Part shown: piece by piece, positions 1 to 7,248 of the stretch | Numbering within the stretch: the stretch's first letter is position 1 | Layout: every line of letters begins with the position of its first letter | NCBI RefSeq assembly: GCF_004683965.1 | Contig: NZ_CP038436.1 | Coordinates: forward strand, 3,410,001 to 3,474,000 | Direction: 5' to 3' | Length of the DNA stretch: 64,000 nucleotides | Source of the DNA: Nocardioides seonyuensis | GTDB lineage: Bacteria; Actinomycetota; Actinomycetes; Propionibacteriales; Nocardioidaceae | The notes under the pieces: generated by a model | Told to the model about the DNA's origin: nothing | Databases searched by the model: none | What the model saw: the letters and a program-made list of their open reading frames with translations, nothing else | Program-made: the position numbers and the translations under genes

Positions 1-309
1 CGGATGGGGTTCGACTCGCTCGTCTACTGGCCGGGCCTGGGGCAGGTGCGGGCCAGCGAGCTCGTGCTACGACGGCTGCTCCCGATGGCCTACGAGGGCT
101 TGGACCAGTGGGGGGTCCCACCGGAGCAGCGCGACCACTTCCTGGGCATCATCGAGCAGCGCTGTCTCGCCGCGACCGGCGGGGCAGAGTGGTTCGTGCG
201 CCGCATGGGGGCACGAGCCGACGAGCAGCGTGAGGACGCGCTCCGGGCCACGCTGCTCGACTACTGCGACCGCATGCACACCAACGAGCCGGTTCACACC
301 TGGGACTGA
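1..309 (+). CDS. C-terminal part of a GCS2-like (glutamate-cysteine ligase family) protein
   Basis: The reading frame is open from the window edge, so only the last ~102 residues are seen. They contain a pattern I associate with the C-terminus of the large actinobacterial glutamate-cysteine ligase-like proteins: SELVLRRLLPMAYEGLDQWG, then LGIIEQRC, ending in MHTNEPVHTW. Active-site parts of the family lie upstream and are not visible, so ligase activity cannot be judged. The 3' end overlaps the convergent gene on the other strand by 16 bp. An internal ATG at position 4 is probably not the true start. The family call is from remembered C-terminal wording only and is moderately sure. Confidence 0.55.
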   Translation, partial: RMGFDSLVYWPGLGQVRASELVLRRLLPMAYEGLDQWGVPPEQRDHFLGIIEQRCLAATGGAEWFVRRMGARADEQREDALRATLLDYCDRMHTNEPVHTWD

Positions 310-791
310 GTCGCGGCATCCCGCCGGCTGCGGTGCCGACGAAGTCGCCGCCACTCACGACGGACCTCCGTCTCCGGGTCGAACCAGCCATGGCGCGTCA
401 CCACGACCATGCCGAGCGACGTGCCGGTCGCGGCAGCGGCCCAGCGAACGGCGCTCGCCCACGCCACGTCACCGTCGTGGGTGCTGAGCGCGCCCGGGCG
501 TGTCAGCCACGCGCACGGGCGTGGCGTCATGGCCTGTGCGCGCTGCAGCAGGGCGAGTGCGAGGTCAGCCCGGAGCCCGGCGTCGATCGGGTTTCGCGGA
601 TCCTCCGCGTGCCAGCTGCTCCGCCCGGGCACTCCGACGTGCAGCGTGAAGGGGAAGTGGCGTCGTCGTTCGCCCTCCTTGAGGTCGAGCACGGCCGCGC
701 GCAGGGTCTGGTGGGTGAAGCGGTCGATGGGCGCGTGCAGGGCCATCCGGCAAGCGTGCCGGATGACTCGCTCGAGTTGTGTGGTCTCCAC
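294..791 (-). CDS. Conserved hypothetical protein
   Basis: A 165-residue protein of unknown function. I do not recognise a named domain. It has an acidic-basic helical start (LERVIRHACRMALHAPIDRF), a central HVGVPGRSSWHAEDPRNPID stretch and a basic tail rich in Arg. No signal peptide or membrane segment is seen. The frame stays open upstream into the divergent universal stress gene; I chose GTG 791 because the conserved-looking part begins there, but no clear ribosome site marks it and GTG 854 is an alternative. It converges with the GCS2-like gene with a 16-bp overlap. Confidence 0.5.
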   Translation of the reverse strand: METTQLERVIRHACRMALHAPIDRFTHQTLRAAVLDLKEGERRRHFPFTLHVGVPGRSSWHAEDPRNPIDAGLRADLALALLQRAQAMTPRPCAWLTRPGALSTHDGDVAWASAVRWAAAATGTSLGMVVVTRHGWFDPETEVRREWRRLRRHRSRRDAATQSQV

Positions 792-871
792 AGGCTGCCG
801 CGGACGTGCCGGATCCGTTACGGTGCCAGCAGGGTCGCGGCAAGGGCGCCGCACCGTGAGAGGAGAGCCCC

Positions 872-1273
872 ATGGGCACTGTCGTCGTCGGATTCGTTCC
901 CAAGCCTGAAGGTGAGGCTGCACTCACCACGGCCATCAGCGAGGCCAAGCTGCGTGGCTGCAAGCTGGTCGTGGTCAACTCCCACCGAGGTGGCCAGGAG
1001 TTCGACCGGTCCAAGGCACAGGCCGCCGAGGAGGAGCTGTCCAGCGTGCGCGCCCAGCTCGACGAGTCCGGACTGGAGTACGACATCCGCCAGCTCGTGC
1101 GCGGGTTCGAGCCGGCCGAGGACCTCATCAGCATCGCCGAGGCGAACTCGGCCGAGCTGCTGGTGATCGGCCTGCGCCGGCGTTCGCCGGTGGGGAAGCT
1201 CATCCTCGGCAGCAACGCGCAGCGGGTCCTGCTCGACGCGCACTGCCCGGTCATGGCGGTCAAGGCCGACTGA
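872..1273 (+). CDS. Universal stress protein (UspA family)
   Basis: A 133-residue single-domain Usp protein of normal family length. The N-terminus has the beta-strand GTVVVGFVPKPEGEAAL, and the C-terminal part carries the ATP-binding pattern G-L-x-x-R-x-x-x-G-x-x-x-L-G-S followed by VLLDAHCPVMAV. Such proteins are cytoplasmic, bind ATP or act as dimers, and help survival under stress; the exact role is not known. An AGGAGAG ribosome site lies just before ATG 872, which fixes the start. The DNA-repair gene follows after 3 bp, so the two are probably co-transcribed. Confidence 0.88.
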   Translation: MGTVVVGFVPKPEGEAALTTAISEAKLRGCKLVVVNSHRGGQEFDRSKAQAAEEELSSVRAQLDESGLEYDIRQLVRGFEPAEDLISIAEANSAELLVIGLRRRSPVGKLILGSNAQRVLLDAHCPVMAVKAD

Positions 1274-1276
1274 GTC

Positions 1277-1852
1277 GTGCCGATCCGCATCACCGGCGAC
1301 CCAGCCGCAGACAAGATCCTCGAGGAGTCCCCGTTCGCACTGCTCGCCGGGATGATGCTGGACCAGCAGTACCCCATGGAGCACGCGTTCCGCGGCCCGG
1401 CGAAGGTCGTCGACCGCTTCGGCACGTTCGACCCTGCTGCGATCGCTGCGGCTGACCCCGAGGAGTTCGCCGCCATGGCGGCGACGACGCCTGCCATCCA
1501 CCGCTTCCCGGGCTCCATGTCAGCCAGGCTCCAGGAGCTGGCTCGGCTGGTCGAGGAGACCTACGACGGTGATGCCTCACGGATCTGGTCGGAGGCCGTG
1601 GACGGACGCGATCTCCTCAAGCGGGTGATGGCGCTGCCGGGCTTCGGCAAGCAGAAGGCGCAGATCTTCGTCGCCCTCCTCGCCAAGCAGCTGGGCGTCC
1701 GCGTCGCGGGTTGGCAGGAGGTCGTCGGTGACTACGCGCTCGACGGCCATCGCTCGGTCGCCGACGTCGTGGACGCCGAGTCGCTGCAGAAGGTCCGCGA
1801 CTACAAGCAGCAGGCGAAGGCTGCCGCCAAGGTCCGGCCCGCGGACCACTGA
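1277..1852 (+). CDS. HhH-GPD type base excision DNA repair protein
   Basis: A 191-residue protein of the helix-hairpin-helix GPD glycosylase superfamily. A candidate hairpin motif is LLKRVMALPGFGKQKAQIF at about residues 113-131, with Leu-Pro-Gly-Phe-Gly-Lys as the DNA-gripping turn; the N-terminal half (FALLAGMMLDQQ) matches the conserved start of the actinobacterial group. It is shorter than classic Nth or AlkA and shows no C-terminal four-cysteine cluster. The substrate base is unknown. GTG 1277 begins 3 bp after the stress-protein stop, so the two genes probably form an operon ahead of sigA. Confidence 0.8.
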   Translation: MPIRITGDPAADKILEESPFALLAGMMLDQQYPMEHAFRGPAKVVDRFGTFDPAAIAAADPEEFAAMAATTPAIHRFPGSMSARLQELARLVEETYDGDASRIWSEAVDGRDLLKRVMALPGFGKQKAQIFVALLAKQLGVRVAGWQEVVGDYALDGHRSVADVVDAESLQKVRDYKQQAKAAAKVRPADH

Positions 1853-1969
1853 TCGGGCCAACGGCACCTCTGCCGACGAGTGGTGTGCAGCGGCGTGGCA
1901 CAATGACGACGCGGCTCTTGACGTTAGCGGGTCTTGCCGCGCCCCAAAGCCGCTTGACGAGAGGTGTTC

Positions 1970-3436
1970 GTGACCCCCGCACGGAAGTTGCTCCCTGCCG
2001 AGGTGCTGTCGCACCCGTCCATCGTGGCTCTCATCGAGCGAGGCACCCCTACCGGAAGCATCACCCCCGACGAGGTCCGCCTCGCGAGTGACGAGGCGGG
2101 GGTGGAGCCTCGTCATCTCAAGGCACTGCTGGTGCACCTGAGCGGCGTGGGCATCTCGGTCCACGTCGACGCGTCCGCGTCGCGGGCGGTCGCAGCCACC
2201 AGCACCCGCAAGTCGACCACTGCCGCAGCCAAGAAGGCCCCGGCCAAGAAGGCCGCAGCCGCCAAGGCCCCGGCGAAGAAGGCTGCCGCCAAGAAGGCCC
2301 CGGCCAAGAAGGCCGCCGCCAAGAAGGTCGACGACGCGACCGATGCCGCGGTCGAGGCACCGGTCGTCGGACCCGACGGCAAGAAGGTCCTGCCCGACAT
2401 CCCCGACGAGAAGTTCGAGGCCGACGTCAAGGCGGACCCGACGATCAAGGAGGACGAGAAGCAGGCCTTCACCGTCTCGGCGGCCGACGAGACCGACGAG
2501 CCCGAGCAGCAGGTCATGGTCGCCGGAGCGACCGCCGACCCCGTCAAGGACTACCTCAAGCAGATCGGCAAGGTCCCGCTCCTCAACGCCGAGATGGAGG
2601 TCGAGCTGGCCAAGCGCATCGAGGCCGGCCTGTTCTCCGAGGAGAAGCTCGCCAAGGGCGGTCGCATCAGCGCCAAGATGCTCGAGGAGCTCGAGTGGAT
2701 CGCCGAGGACGGTCGCCGGGCCAAGAACCACCTGCTCGAGGCCAACCTGCGTCTGGTGGTCTCCCTGGCCAAGCGCTACACCGGTCGCGGCATGCTGTTC
2801 CTCGACCTCATCCAGGAGGGCAACCTCGGCCTCATCCGTGCGGTCGAGAAGTTCGACTACACCAAGGGCTACAAGTTCTCGACCTACGCGACGTGGTGGA
2901 TCCGTCAGGCCATCACCCGCGCCATGGCCGACCAGGCGCGGACCATCCGCATCCCGGTCCACATGGTCGAGGTCATCAACAAGCTCGCGCGCGTCCAGCG
3001 GCAGATGCTTCAGGACCTCGGTCGCGAGCCCACTCCCGAAGAGCTCGCCAAGGAGCTCGACATGACCCCGGAGAAGGTCGTCGAGGTCCAGAAGTACGGC
3101 CGCGAGCCGATCTCCCTCCACACGCCTCTCGGCGAGGACGGCGACTCCGAGTTCGGTGACCTCATCGAGGACTCCGAGGCGATCGTCCCGGCGGATGCCG
3201 TCAGCTTCACGCTGCTCCAGGAGCAGCTGCACGCCGTCCTCGACACCCTCTCGGAGCGTGAGGCAGGCGTGGTGAGCATGCGGTTCGGGCTCACTGACGG
3301 CCAGCCCAAGACCTTGGACGAGATCGGCAAGGTCTACGGGGTGACCCGGGAGCGGATCCGCCAGATCGAGTCCAAGACGATGTCGAAGCTGCGCCACCCG
3401 AGCCGGTCGCAGGTCCTGCGCGACTACCTGGACTGA
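1970..3436 (+). CDS. sigA: Principal RNA polymerase sigma factor, SigA/RpoD/HrdB type
   Basis: A 488-residue primary sigma-70. After a short N-terminal region comes a Lys/Ala-rich tract (nucleotides ~2210-2330, repeated AKKAP and AKKAAAKK units) like a histone-H1 tail, then an acidic stretch. Region 1.2 is at [16 protein letters not shown], region 2 at [18 protein letters not shown] and [15 protein letters not shown], region 3 at [14 protein letters not shown], and region 4 ends with the helix-turn-helix [21 protein letters not shown] 1970 is preferred because AGAGG lies 5 nt upstream; an in-frame GTG at 1964 overlaps that site. It sits close to parE and the dut region, as in other actinobacteria. 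Confidence 0.95.
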   Translation: MTPARKLLPAEVLSHPSIVALIERGTPTGSITPDEVRLASDEAGVEPRHLKALLVHLSGVGISVHVDASASRAVAATSTRKSTTAAAKKAPAKKAAAAKAPAKKAAAKKAPAKKAAAKKVDDATDAAVEAPVVGPDGKKVLPDIPDEKFEADVKADPTIKEDEKQAFTVSAADETDEPEQQVMVAGATADPVKDYLKQIGKVPLLNAEMEVELAKRIEAGLFSEEKLAKGGRISAKMLEELEWIAEDGRRAKNHLLEANLRLVVSLAKRYTGRGMLFLDLIQEGNLGLIRAVEKFDYTKGYKFSTYATWWIRQAITRAMADQARTIRIPVHMVEVINKLARVQRQMLQDLGREPTPEELAKELDMTPEKVVEVQKYGREPISLHTPLGEDGDSEFGDLIEDSEAIVPADAVSFTLLQEQLHAVLDTLSEREAGVVSMRFGLTDGQPKTLDEIGKVYGVTRERIRQIESKTMSKLRHPSRSQVLRDYLD

Positions 3437-3444
3437 CGCCTCCG

Positions 3445-4425
3445 ATGCGTGCCGCGGCCGTCCTGCTCTGTGCAGGGCTGGCCGCGGCGGCATGTTCGGG
3501 GCAGGAGGTTGCATCCCCCGACCAGGAGCCTCCGGTCGAGGTCGAGGTCGAGCGGTCCGAGGGTCCGAGCGACCCCGGGTCCGCGGCCGTCGCACCGACC
3601 GCGCCGCCCCCACCCGGCCTGTCGCCAGCGGACTTCGAGACCCGCTCCGCCATGGCGGTCGTACGCCATCTGGCAGGCAGGATCGGGCCGCGCCACGCAA
3701 CCAGTGAGTCCTACCGGCGCGCAGCCGACTGGACGGCTGGGAGGTTCGAGGAGCTCGGGTTCGTCGTACGACGCCAGCCCGTGGACGTGCCCGGGGGAGT
3801 GTCGTGGGGGGTTCCGGTCCCGGCGGGTCGCTCCGCGAACGTGATCGCGGCCCCGCCGTCCTTCCGGCCCGGCCGTCCGCACCTGGTCCTCGGTGCCCAC
3901 CTCGACACAGTCCCCCAGGCGCCAGGCGCCGAGGACAACGCCTCGGGCGTCGCAGTCCTGCTTGCCGCCGCCGAGGCGGTGGCGCAGCGCCGGACCCGCC
4001 TGCCGGTGGTCTTCGTGGCATTCGGGGCCGAGGAGCCCCGCGGCGAGACGGACGCCGACCACCACTACGGGTCGCGCGCCTACGTCTCGGTGTTGTCCCC
4101 CCGCGCGCGCAGGGCGGTGCGGGGGATGGTGTCCCTCGACCGGGTGGGCGTGGGAAGCACCGTGCCCGTCGGGCCCGCCCTCGACGGTCCTGACGCGCTG
4201 GCAGACGAGCTCGTGCGCGCGGCTCGCCTCGCCCGGGTGCCGGTGACCCGCGAGGTCGACAGGTCCAGCGACCACTGGCAGTTCGTGAGGGCGGGACTGC
4301 CCGGGGTGCGCCTGGGGAGCACGCCGTACGCCGGCTACCACTCCGCGCAGGACGTCCCGGGCGTCGTCGTACCGGAGCAGCTGGAGCGCACCGGCCGGCT
4401 CGTCCTCGCGTGGCTAGCGCCGTGA
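3445..4425 (+). CDS. M28-family zinc aminopeptidase, predicted lipoprotein
   Basis: A 326-residue exported peptidase. It opens with a lipoprotein signal (RAAAVLLCAGLAAAACSG, lipobox Cys at about residue 17) and a Pro/Glu-rich linker, which places it on the outer face of the membrane. The M28 metal-site motifs follow in order: GAHLDTVPQAPGAEDNASG (His and Asp ligands), FGAEEPRG (catalytic Glu), the SSDHWQF segment and YHSAQDV (late His ligand). The substrate is unknown. It starts 8 bp after sigA. Its 3' end overlaps the convergent CapA-like gene by 12 bp. Confidence 0.85.
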   Translation: MRAAAVLLCAGLAAAACSGQEVASPDQEPPVEVEVERSEGPSDPGSAAVAPTAPPPPGLSPADFETRSAMAVVRHLAGRIGPRHATSESYRRAADWTAGRFEELGFVVRRQPVDVPGGVSWGVPVPAGRSANVIAAPPSFRPGRPHLVLGAHLDTVPQAPGAEDNASGVAVLLAAAEAVAQRRTRLPVVFVAFGAEEPRGETDADHHYGSRAYVSVLSPRARRAVRGMVSLDRVGVGSTVPVGPALDGPDALADELVRAARLARVPVTREVDRSSDHWQFVRAGLPGVRLGSTPYAGYHSAQDVPGVVVPEQLERTGRLVLAWLAP

Positions 4426-5508
4426 CCCGAGACCTGCGAGCACGCGGCGGGCGGTGGCTCCCCTCACACGACGCGGGGTGAAGGTGGAGTCCATCCGGTA
4501 GGGGACGTAGTCCACCTCGACGATCCGGGGGCCCTCGAGCGTCGCCGTCAGGACCACTCCCTCCATGGTCTCGGGCATGAAGTCCATGTCGAACACGAAG
4601 TTGCCCAAGGAGTGTGCGATCACCGCTCCCTGGTGCCGGTCCACGCGCTGGACCCAATGGGGGTGACCACCCACCACGAGGTCCGCGCCAGCCTCGACCA
4701 GCCGTCTCCCGACCATCGTCTGGACCGGACCCGGCTCCCGTGTGTACTGCTGGCCCCAGTGCGGCATCACCACGGTCACGTCGACGCGGCGGGAGAGGCG
4801 GCGTACGGCGCGCAGCACCCGCCGCAGCTCCTCGCGGTCGAGGGGACCGGTACGGGGCGGCATGGAGACCGACAAGGCCCCCGGTCCACCCGGTGCCGCC
4901 TCGGGAGTCTCGCCGATCGCGTTGAAGCCGAGGAACCCCACCCGCACCCCGTCCTGCTCCAGGATCGCGGGTCGGGCAGCTTCCTCGAGGTCCCGGCCGG
5001 CGCCGAACGCGACGAGCCTGCTGCGCTCGAGCGCCGCGACGGTGTCGACGAGTGCAGTGTCGCCGTAGTCGCCGACGTGGTTGTTCGCCAGCGACACGGC
5101 GTCGAGGCCCGCATCGACCAGGCCTGCAAGGACACCGGGGTCGGCTGCGAACGAGTCGTCGCCCGGCTGCCGAGGCGCGCCGCGGCGGGACAGGGTGCTC
5201 TCGAGGTTCCCCACGGCGAAGTCCGCCCGCCGGAGCATCGGCCGTAAGTGGCGCAGCGTCGAGGCGGGGTCGGCGTTGGCCGTGGCCACCCCGCGGCCGA
5301 GCATGATGTCGCCCACCACCACGAGCTTCAGGCGCGGGGGCGCGGGGGCAGCGGCATCTGGGACGGACGTGGGGGTGGGAGTGGCGTCGGTGGTCGAACG
5401 CTCGTCCTCGGGGCGGGGAGCGGGGCTCGGCGTCGGGGACCCCGCGCAGGCCAGCGTGCCGCCGGCGAGGAGCAGGGACACCAGGACGTGCCGGAGACGG
5501 ATCGCCAT
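4414..5508 (-). CDS. CapA-family (poly-gamma-glutamate synthesis-like) metallophosphatase, lipoprotein
   Basis: A 364-residue protein with a lipoprotein signal (VSLLLAGGTLACAG) and a Ser/Thr/Pro linker. The CapA fold motifs are all present: VVGDIMLGRG, FAVGNLESTLS, SLANNHVGDYG, MPHWGQQYT, GGHPHWVQ and AHSLGNFVFD. These are metal-binding residues of a calcineurin-like phosphoesterase fold. In bacilli CapA acts in poly-gamma-glutamate capsule assembly, but no capB or capC lies nearby, so the substrate here is open. The ATG is taken at the first residue of the signal peptide. It is convergent with the M28 peptidase gene. Confidence 0.85.
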   Translation of the reverse strand: MAIRLRHVLVSLLLAGGTLACAGSPTPSPAPRPEDERSTTDATPTPTSVPDAAAPAPPRLKLVVVGDIMLGRGVATANADPASTLRHLRPMLRRADFAVGNLESTLSRRGAPRQPGDDSFAADPGVLAGLVDAGLDAVSLANNHVGDYGDTALVDTVAALERSRLVAFGAGRDLEEAARPAILEQDGVRVGFLGFNAIGETPEAAPGGPGALSVSMPPRTGPLDREELRRVLRAVRRLSRRVDVTVVMPHWGQQYTREPGPVQTMVGRRLVEAGADLVVGGHPHWVQRVDRHQGAVIAHSLGNFVFDMDFMPETMEGVVLTATLEGPRIVEVDYVPYRMDSTFTPRRVRGATARRVLAGLGSRR

Positions 5509-5570
5509 CCCCGGAGTCTCACACAGGGGACCGTGGGCATACCTCGACTGATTCAGGGCACCGTGCCCTC

Positions 5571-6140
5571 ATGAAGAGCTCAAGGATCCTCGGCGCCCTG
5601 ACGACGACCGTCCTCGCACTCGGCACGTTCGTCGCCCCGGCAGAGGCGGACTACTACACCATCGCGGACCCCGACAAGCGGGTGCCGTCGCTGACGGACA
5701 TCACGGGGATCACTGCACGCCACGGCAGCGAGAACCTCACGGTCAAGGTGCGCTTCGTCGACGTCCGCCGCACCAGTGTCGCGGGGATGAGCATCTTCAT
5801 CGACTCCGACCGCACCCGCAAGGGACCCGAGCTGGTCCTCGGGACGGGCCTGGGTGACGGCACCGACTACGCACTGACGCGCGCACGCGGCTGGAAGCGG
5901 GCAGGCGCGCGCGTCGACTGCGACTACGACCTCCAGATCAAGTGGGGCCAGGAGCGGGCCAGGGCGCGTGTTTCTCGTGACTGCTTCGACCGCGCGGGGC
6001 TCGTGCGGGTGTCGGTGAAGATGACCGACGTCTCGGACGGGTCGCACCCGGTCATCGACTGGGCTCCGGAGGCTCGCCGCTGGAGCCTGAACATCCAGGC
6101 CGAGGAGCGTCTGACCGAGGCGAGGACCGTCACGCGGTGA
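5571..6140 (+). CDS. Secreted hypothetical protein
   Basis: A 189-residue protein that I do not recognise. It begins with a clear Sec signal peptide (KSSRILGALTTTVLALGTF, cleavage likely after APAEA at about residue 26). The mature part looks all-beta, with alternating polar and hydrophobic strands, and contains two cysteines (at VDCDYDL and SRDCFDR) that may form a disulfide. No enzyme motif is seen. It is the only gene between divergent capA and the convergent DUF456 gene, whose stop it overlaps by 11 bp. Confidence 0.7.
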   Translation: MKSSRILGALTTTVLALGTFVAPAEADYYTIADPDKRVPSLTDITGITARHGSENLTVKVRFVDVRRTSVAGMSIFIDSDRTRKGPELVLGTGLGDGTDYALTRARGWKRAGARVDCDYDLQIKWGQERARARVSRDCFDRAGLVRVSVKMTDVSDGSHPVIDWAPEARRWSLNIQAEERLTEARTVTR

Positions 6141-6609
6141 CGAAGACCCCGACGAGCCAGGTCATGGCGGCCAGCAGCGCCGCGACCAGCTCGATCAGGA
6201 TCGACATGCCGACCGCACGGATGGCTGCCCTCGTCGAGGGCCAGGCGAGCGCAGCACCCACGCGGCGGCGTTCAGCCAGGTAGACACCCGCGAGGAAGCC
6301 GAGCAGCAGCCCGACGACGGGAACCACGAAGAACCCGACGAACCCAAGGGCGGCCCCGGCGGCGAGGGTGGACCCCGGCACGCCCGAGGACTTGAGGCGA
6401 CGGCCCGGCACGAGGTACTTCACGACCGTGCCGCACACGACCAAGGTCGTCGCCACGGCGAAGACGGTCCATGCCCGCGACGAGCCCACCTCCATCGCCC
6501 ACACCAAGATGGCGCCGACGACCAGGAGACTGCCGGGCAGGACCGGCACCACGATCCCGACGATGCCGACGGCGATCACCAGGGCGAGGAGAACTTCGGT
6601 GGCGCTCAC
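6130..6609 (-). CDS. DUF456 integral membrane protein
   Basis: A 159-residue membrane protein of the DUF456 family, function unknown. It has about four hydrophobic helices: LALVIAVGIVGIVVPVLPGS, VGAILVWAMEVG, ALGFVGFFVVPVVGLLLGF and a C-terminal ELVAALLAAMTWLVGVF. The GxVVPVLPG turn after helix 1 and the small-residue second half (AAGAALGFVGFFVVP) are typical of the family. GTG 6609 is chosen because AAGGTG lies a few bases before it and the upstream codons look non-coding. It converges with the secreted protein gene. Confidence 0.75.
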   Translation of the reverse strand: MSATEVLLALVIAVGIVGIVVPVLPGSLLVVGAILVWAMEVGSSRAWTVFAVATTLVVCGTVVKYLVPGRRLKSSGVPGSTLAAGAALGFVGFFVVPVVGLLLGFLAGVYLAERRRVGAALAWPSTRAAIRAVGMSILIELVAALLAAMTWLVGVFVTA

Positions 6610-6698
6610 GGGGACACCTTGGCACGTGCGGGGGAGCCCCACGCACACGGCGGCCCCGGACGCGAGGTCCGGGGCCGCCGTGAAACTGGTCGGGAGGG

Positions 6699-6929
6699 TC
6701 AGCCCTCGTCGGGCGCTGCGGCAGTGGTCGGCTCCAGCTTGTGGGTCTCGTCCAGCACGTGTGCGGCGACCTCACGGAGCTTCTCGCCGTGCTCGCGGGC
6801 GTGGTGGGCACAGAAGAGGAGCTCGCCGCCGGACTGGAGCTCGACTCGCAGGTAGGCCTGCGCGCCGCAACGGTCACAGCGATCGCCTGCCGTCAGGGCG
6901 GCAGGCCGGGGTGCGGTGGCAGTAGTCAC
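6699..6929 (-). CDS. Small zinc-ribbon-like protein, DUF7455 type
   Basis: A 76-residue cytoplasmic protein seen widely in actinobacteria next to topoisomerase IV and sigA. It carries CDRCGAQAYLRVEL and, further on, LLFCAHHAREH, giving Cys-x2-Cys and Cys-x2-His pairs that would form one zinc site. The C-terminus is helical and acidic. GTG 6929 is chosen because GAGG lies 5 nt upstream, although an ATG pair at 6950/6947 is possible. It is divergent from parE across a 319-bp spacer. Function unknown. Confidence 0.75.
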   Translation of the reverse strand: MTTATAPRPAALTAGDRCDRCGAQAYLRVELQSGGELLFCAHHAREHGEKLREVAAHVLDETHKLEPTTAAAPDEG

Positions 6930-7248
6930 TTCAGCCTCGTTTCTCATCATCGGTGTCTGGCCCAACGTAGCCACCGGGGCAAAGATTCCCGGGGGCCGAC
7001 CTCGAACCTTGACCGAACCATCCAATCACGGACCGACTCACCATGTCGGGGTAGTGCCCAACCTCGCGAGTTCCATTCTCCTAGCAGTGAAACGACCAAC
7101 TCGTGGAAACGTGATGCCGACCACGCTAGTACCGCGACCGACGCGTTCGCCGCAGGCGTGCCCTGCACGCTCCGATGGCGTGTCGCGGGTAGATTCGGTG
7201 GCTCCAGAACCGTCGCGAGACGACAGCCCCGAGCATGACAGGACCTCC
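6930..7248. promoter_or_regulatory. Divergent intergenic region between the DUF7455 gene and parE
   Basis: This 319-bp gap holds no gene I can support. A minus-strand -10-like TACGTT at 6964-6969 would give the small zinc protein a short leader containing its GAGG ribosome site. A plus-strand TAGATT at 7190-7195 could be the -10 of parE, leaving a leader of about 45-50 nt with the ACAGGA ribosome site. No convincing -35 boxes are seen. Both calls are pattern-based and weak. Confidence 0.35.

Noticed and set aside
2210..2330. Short tandem repeats that could suggest a CRISPR or minisatellite
   Set aside because: They are codon-level repeats of AAGAAGGCC type encoding the Lys/Ala tail of SigA, in frame throughout.
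1577..4657. A very long open frame antisense to sigA and the M28 peptidase gene
   Set aside because: It mirrors real genes in high-GC DNA, is composed of Arg, Gly, Leu and Asp runs, and has no ribosome site or recognisable domain.
6916..7248. A longer N-terminus of ParE starting near 6916
   Set aside because: The extra residues are not ParE-like, they overlap the promoter region and the divergent gene, and GTG 7249 has a good ribosome site.
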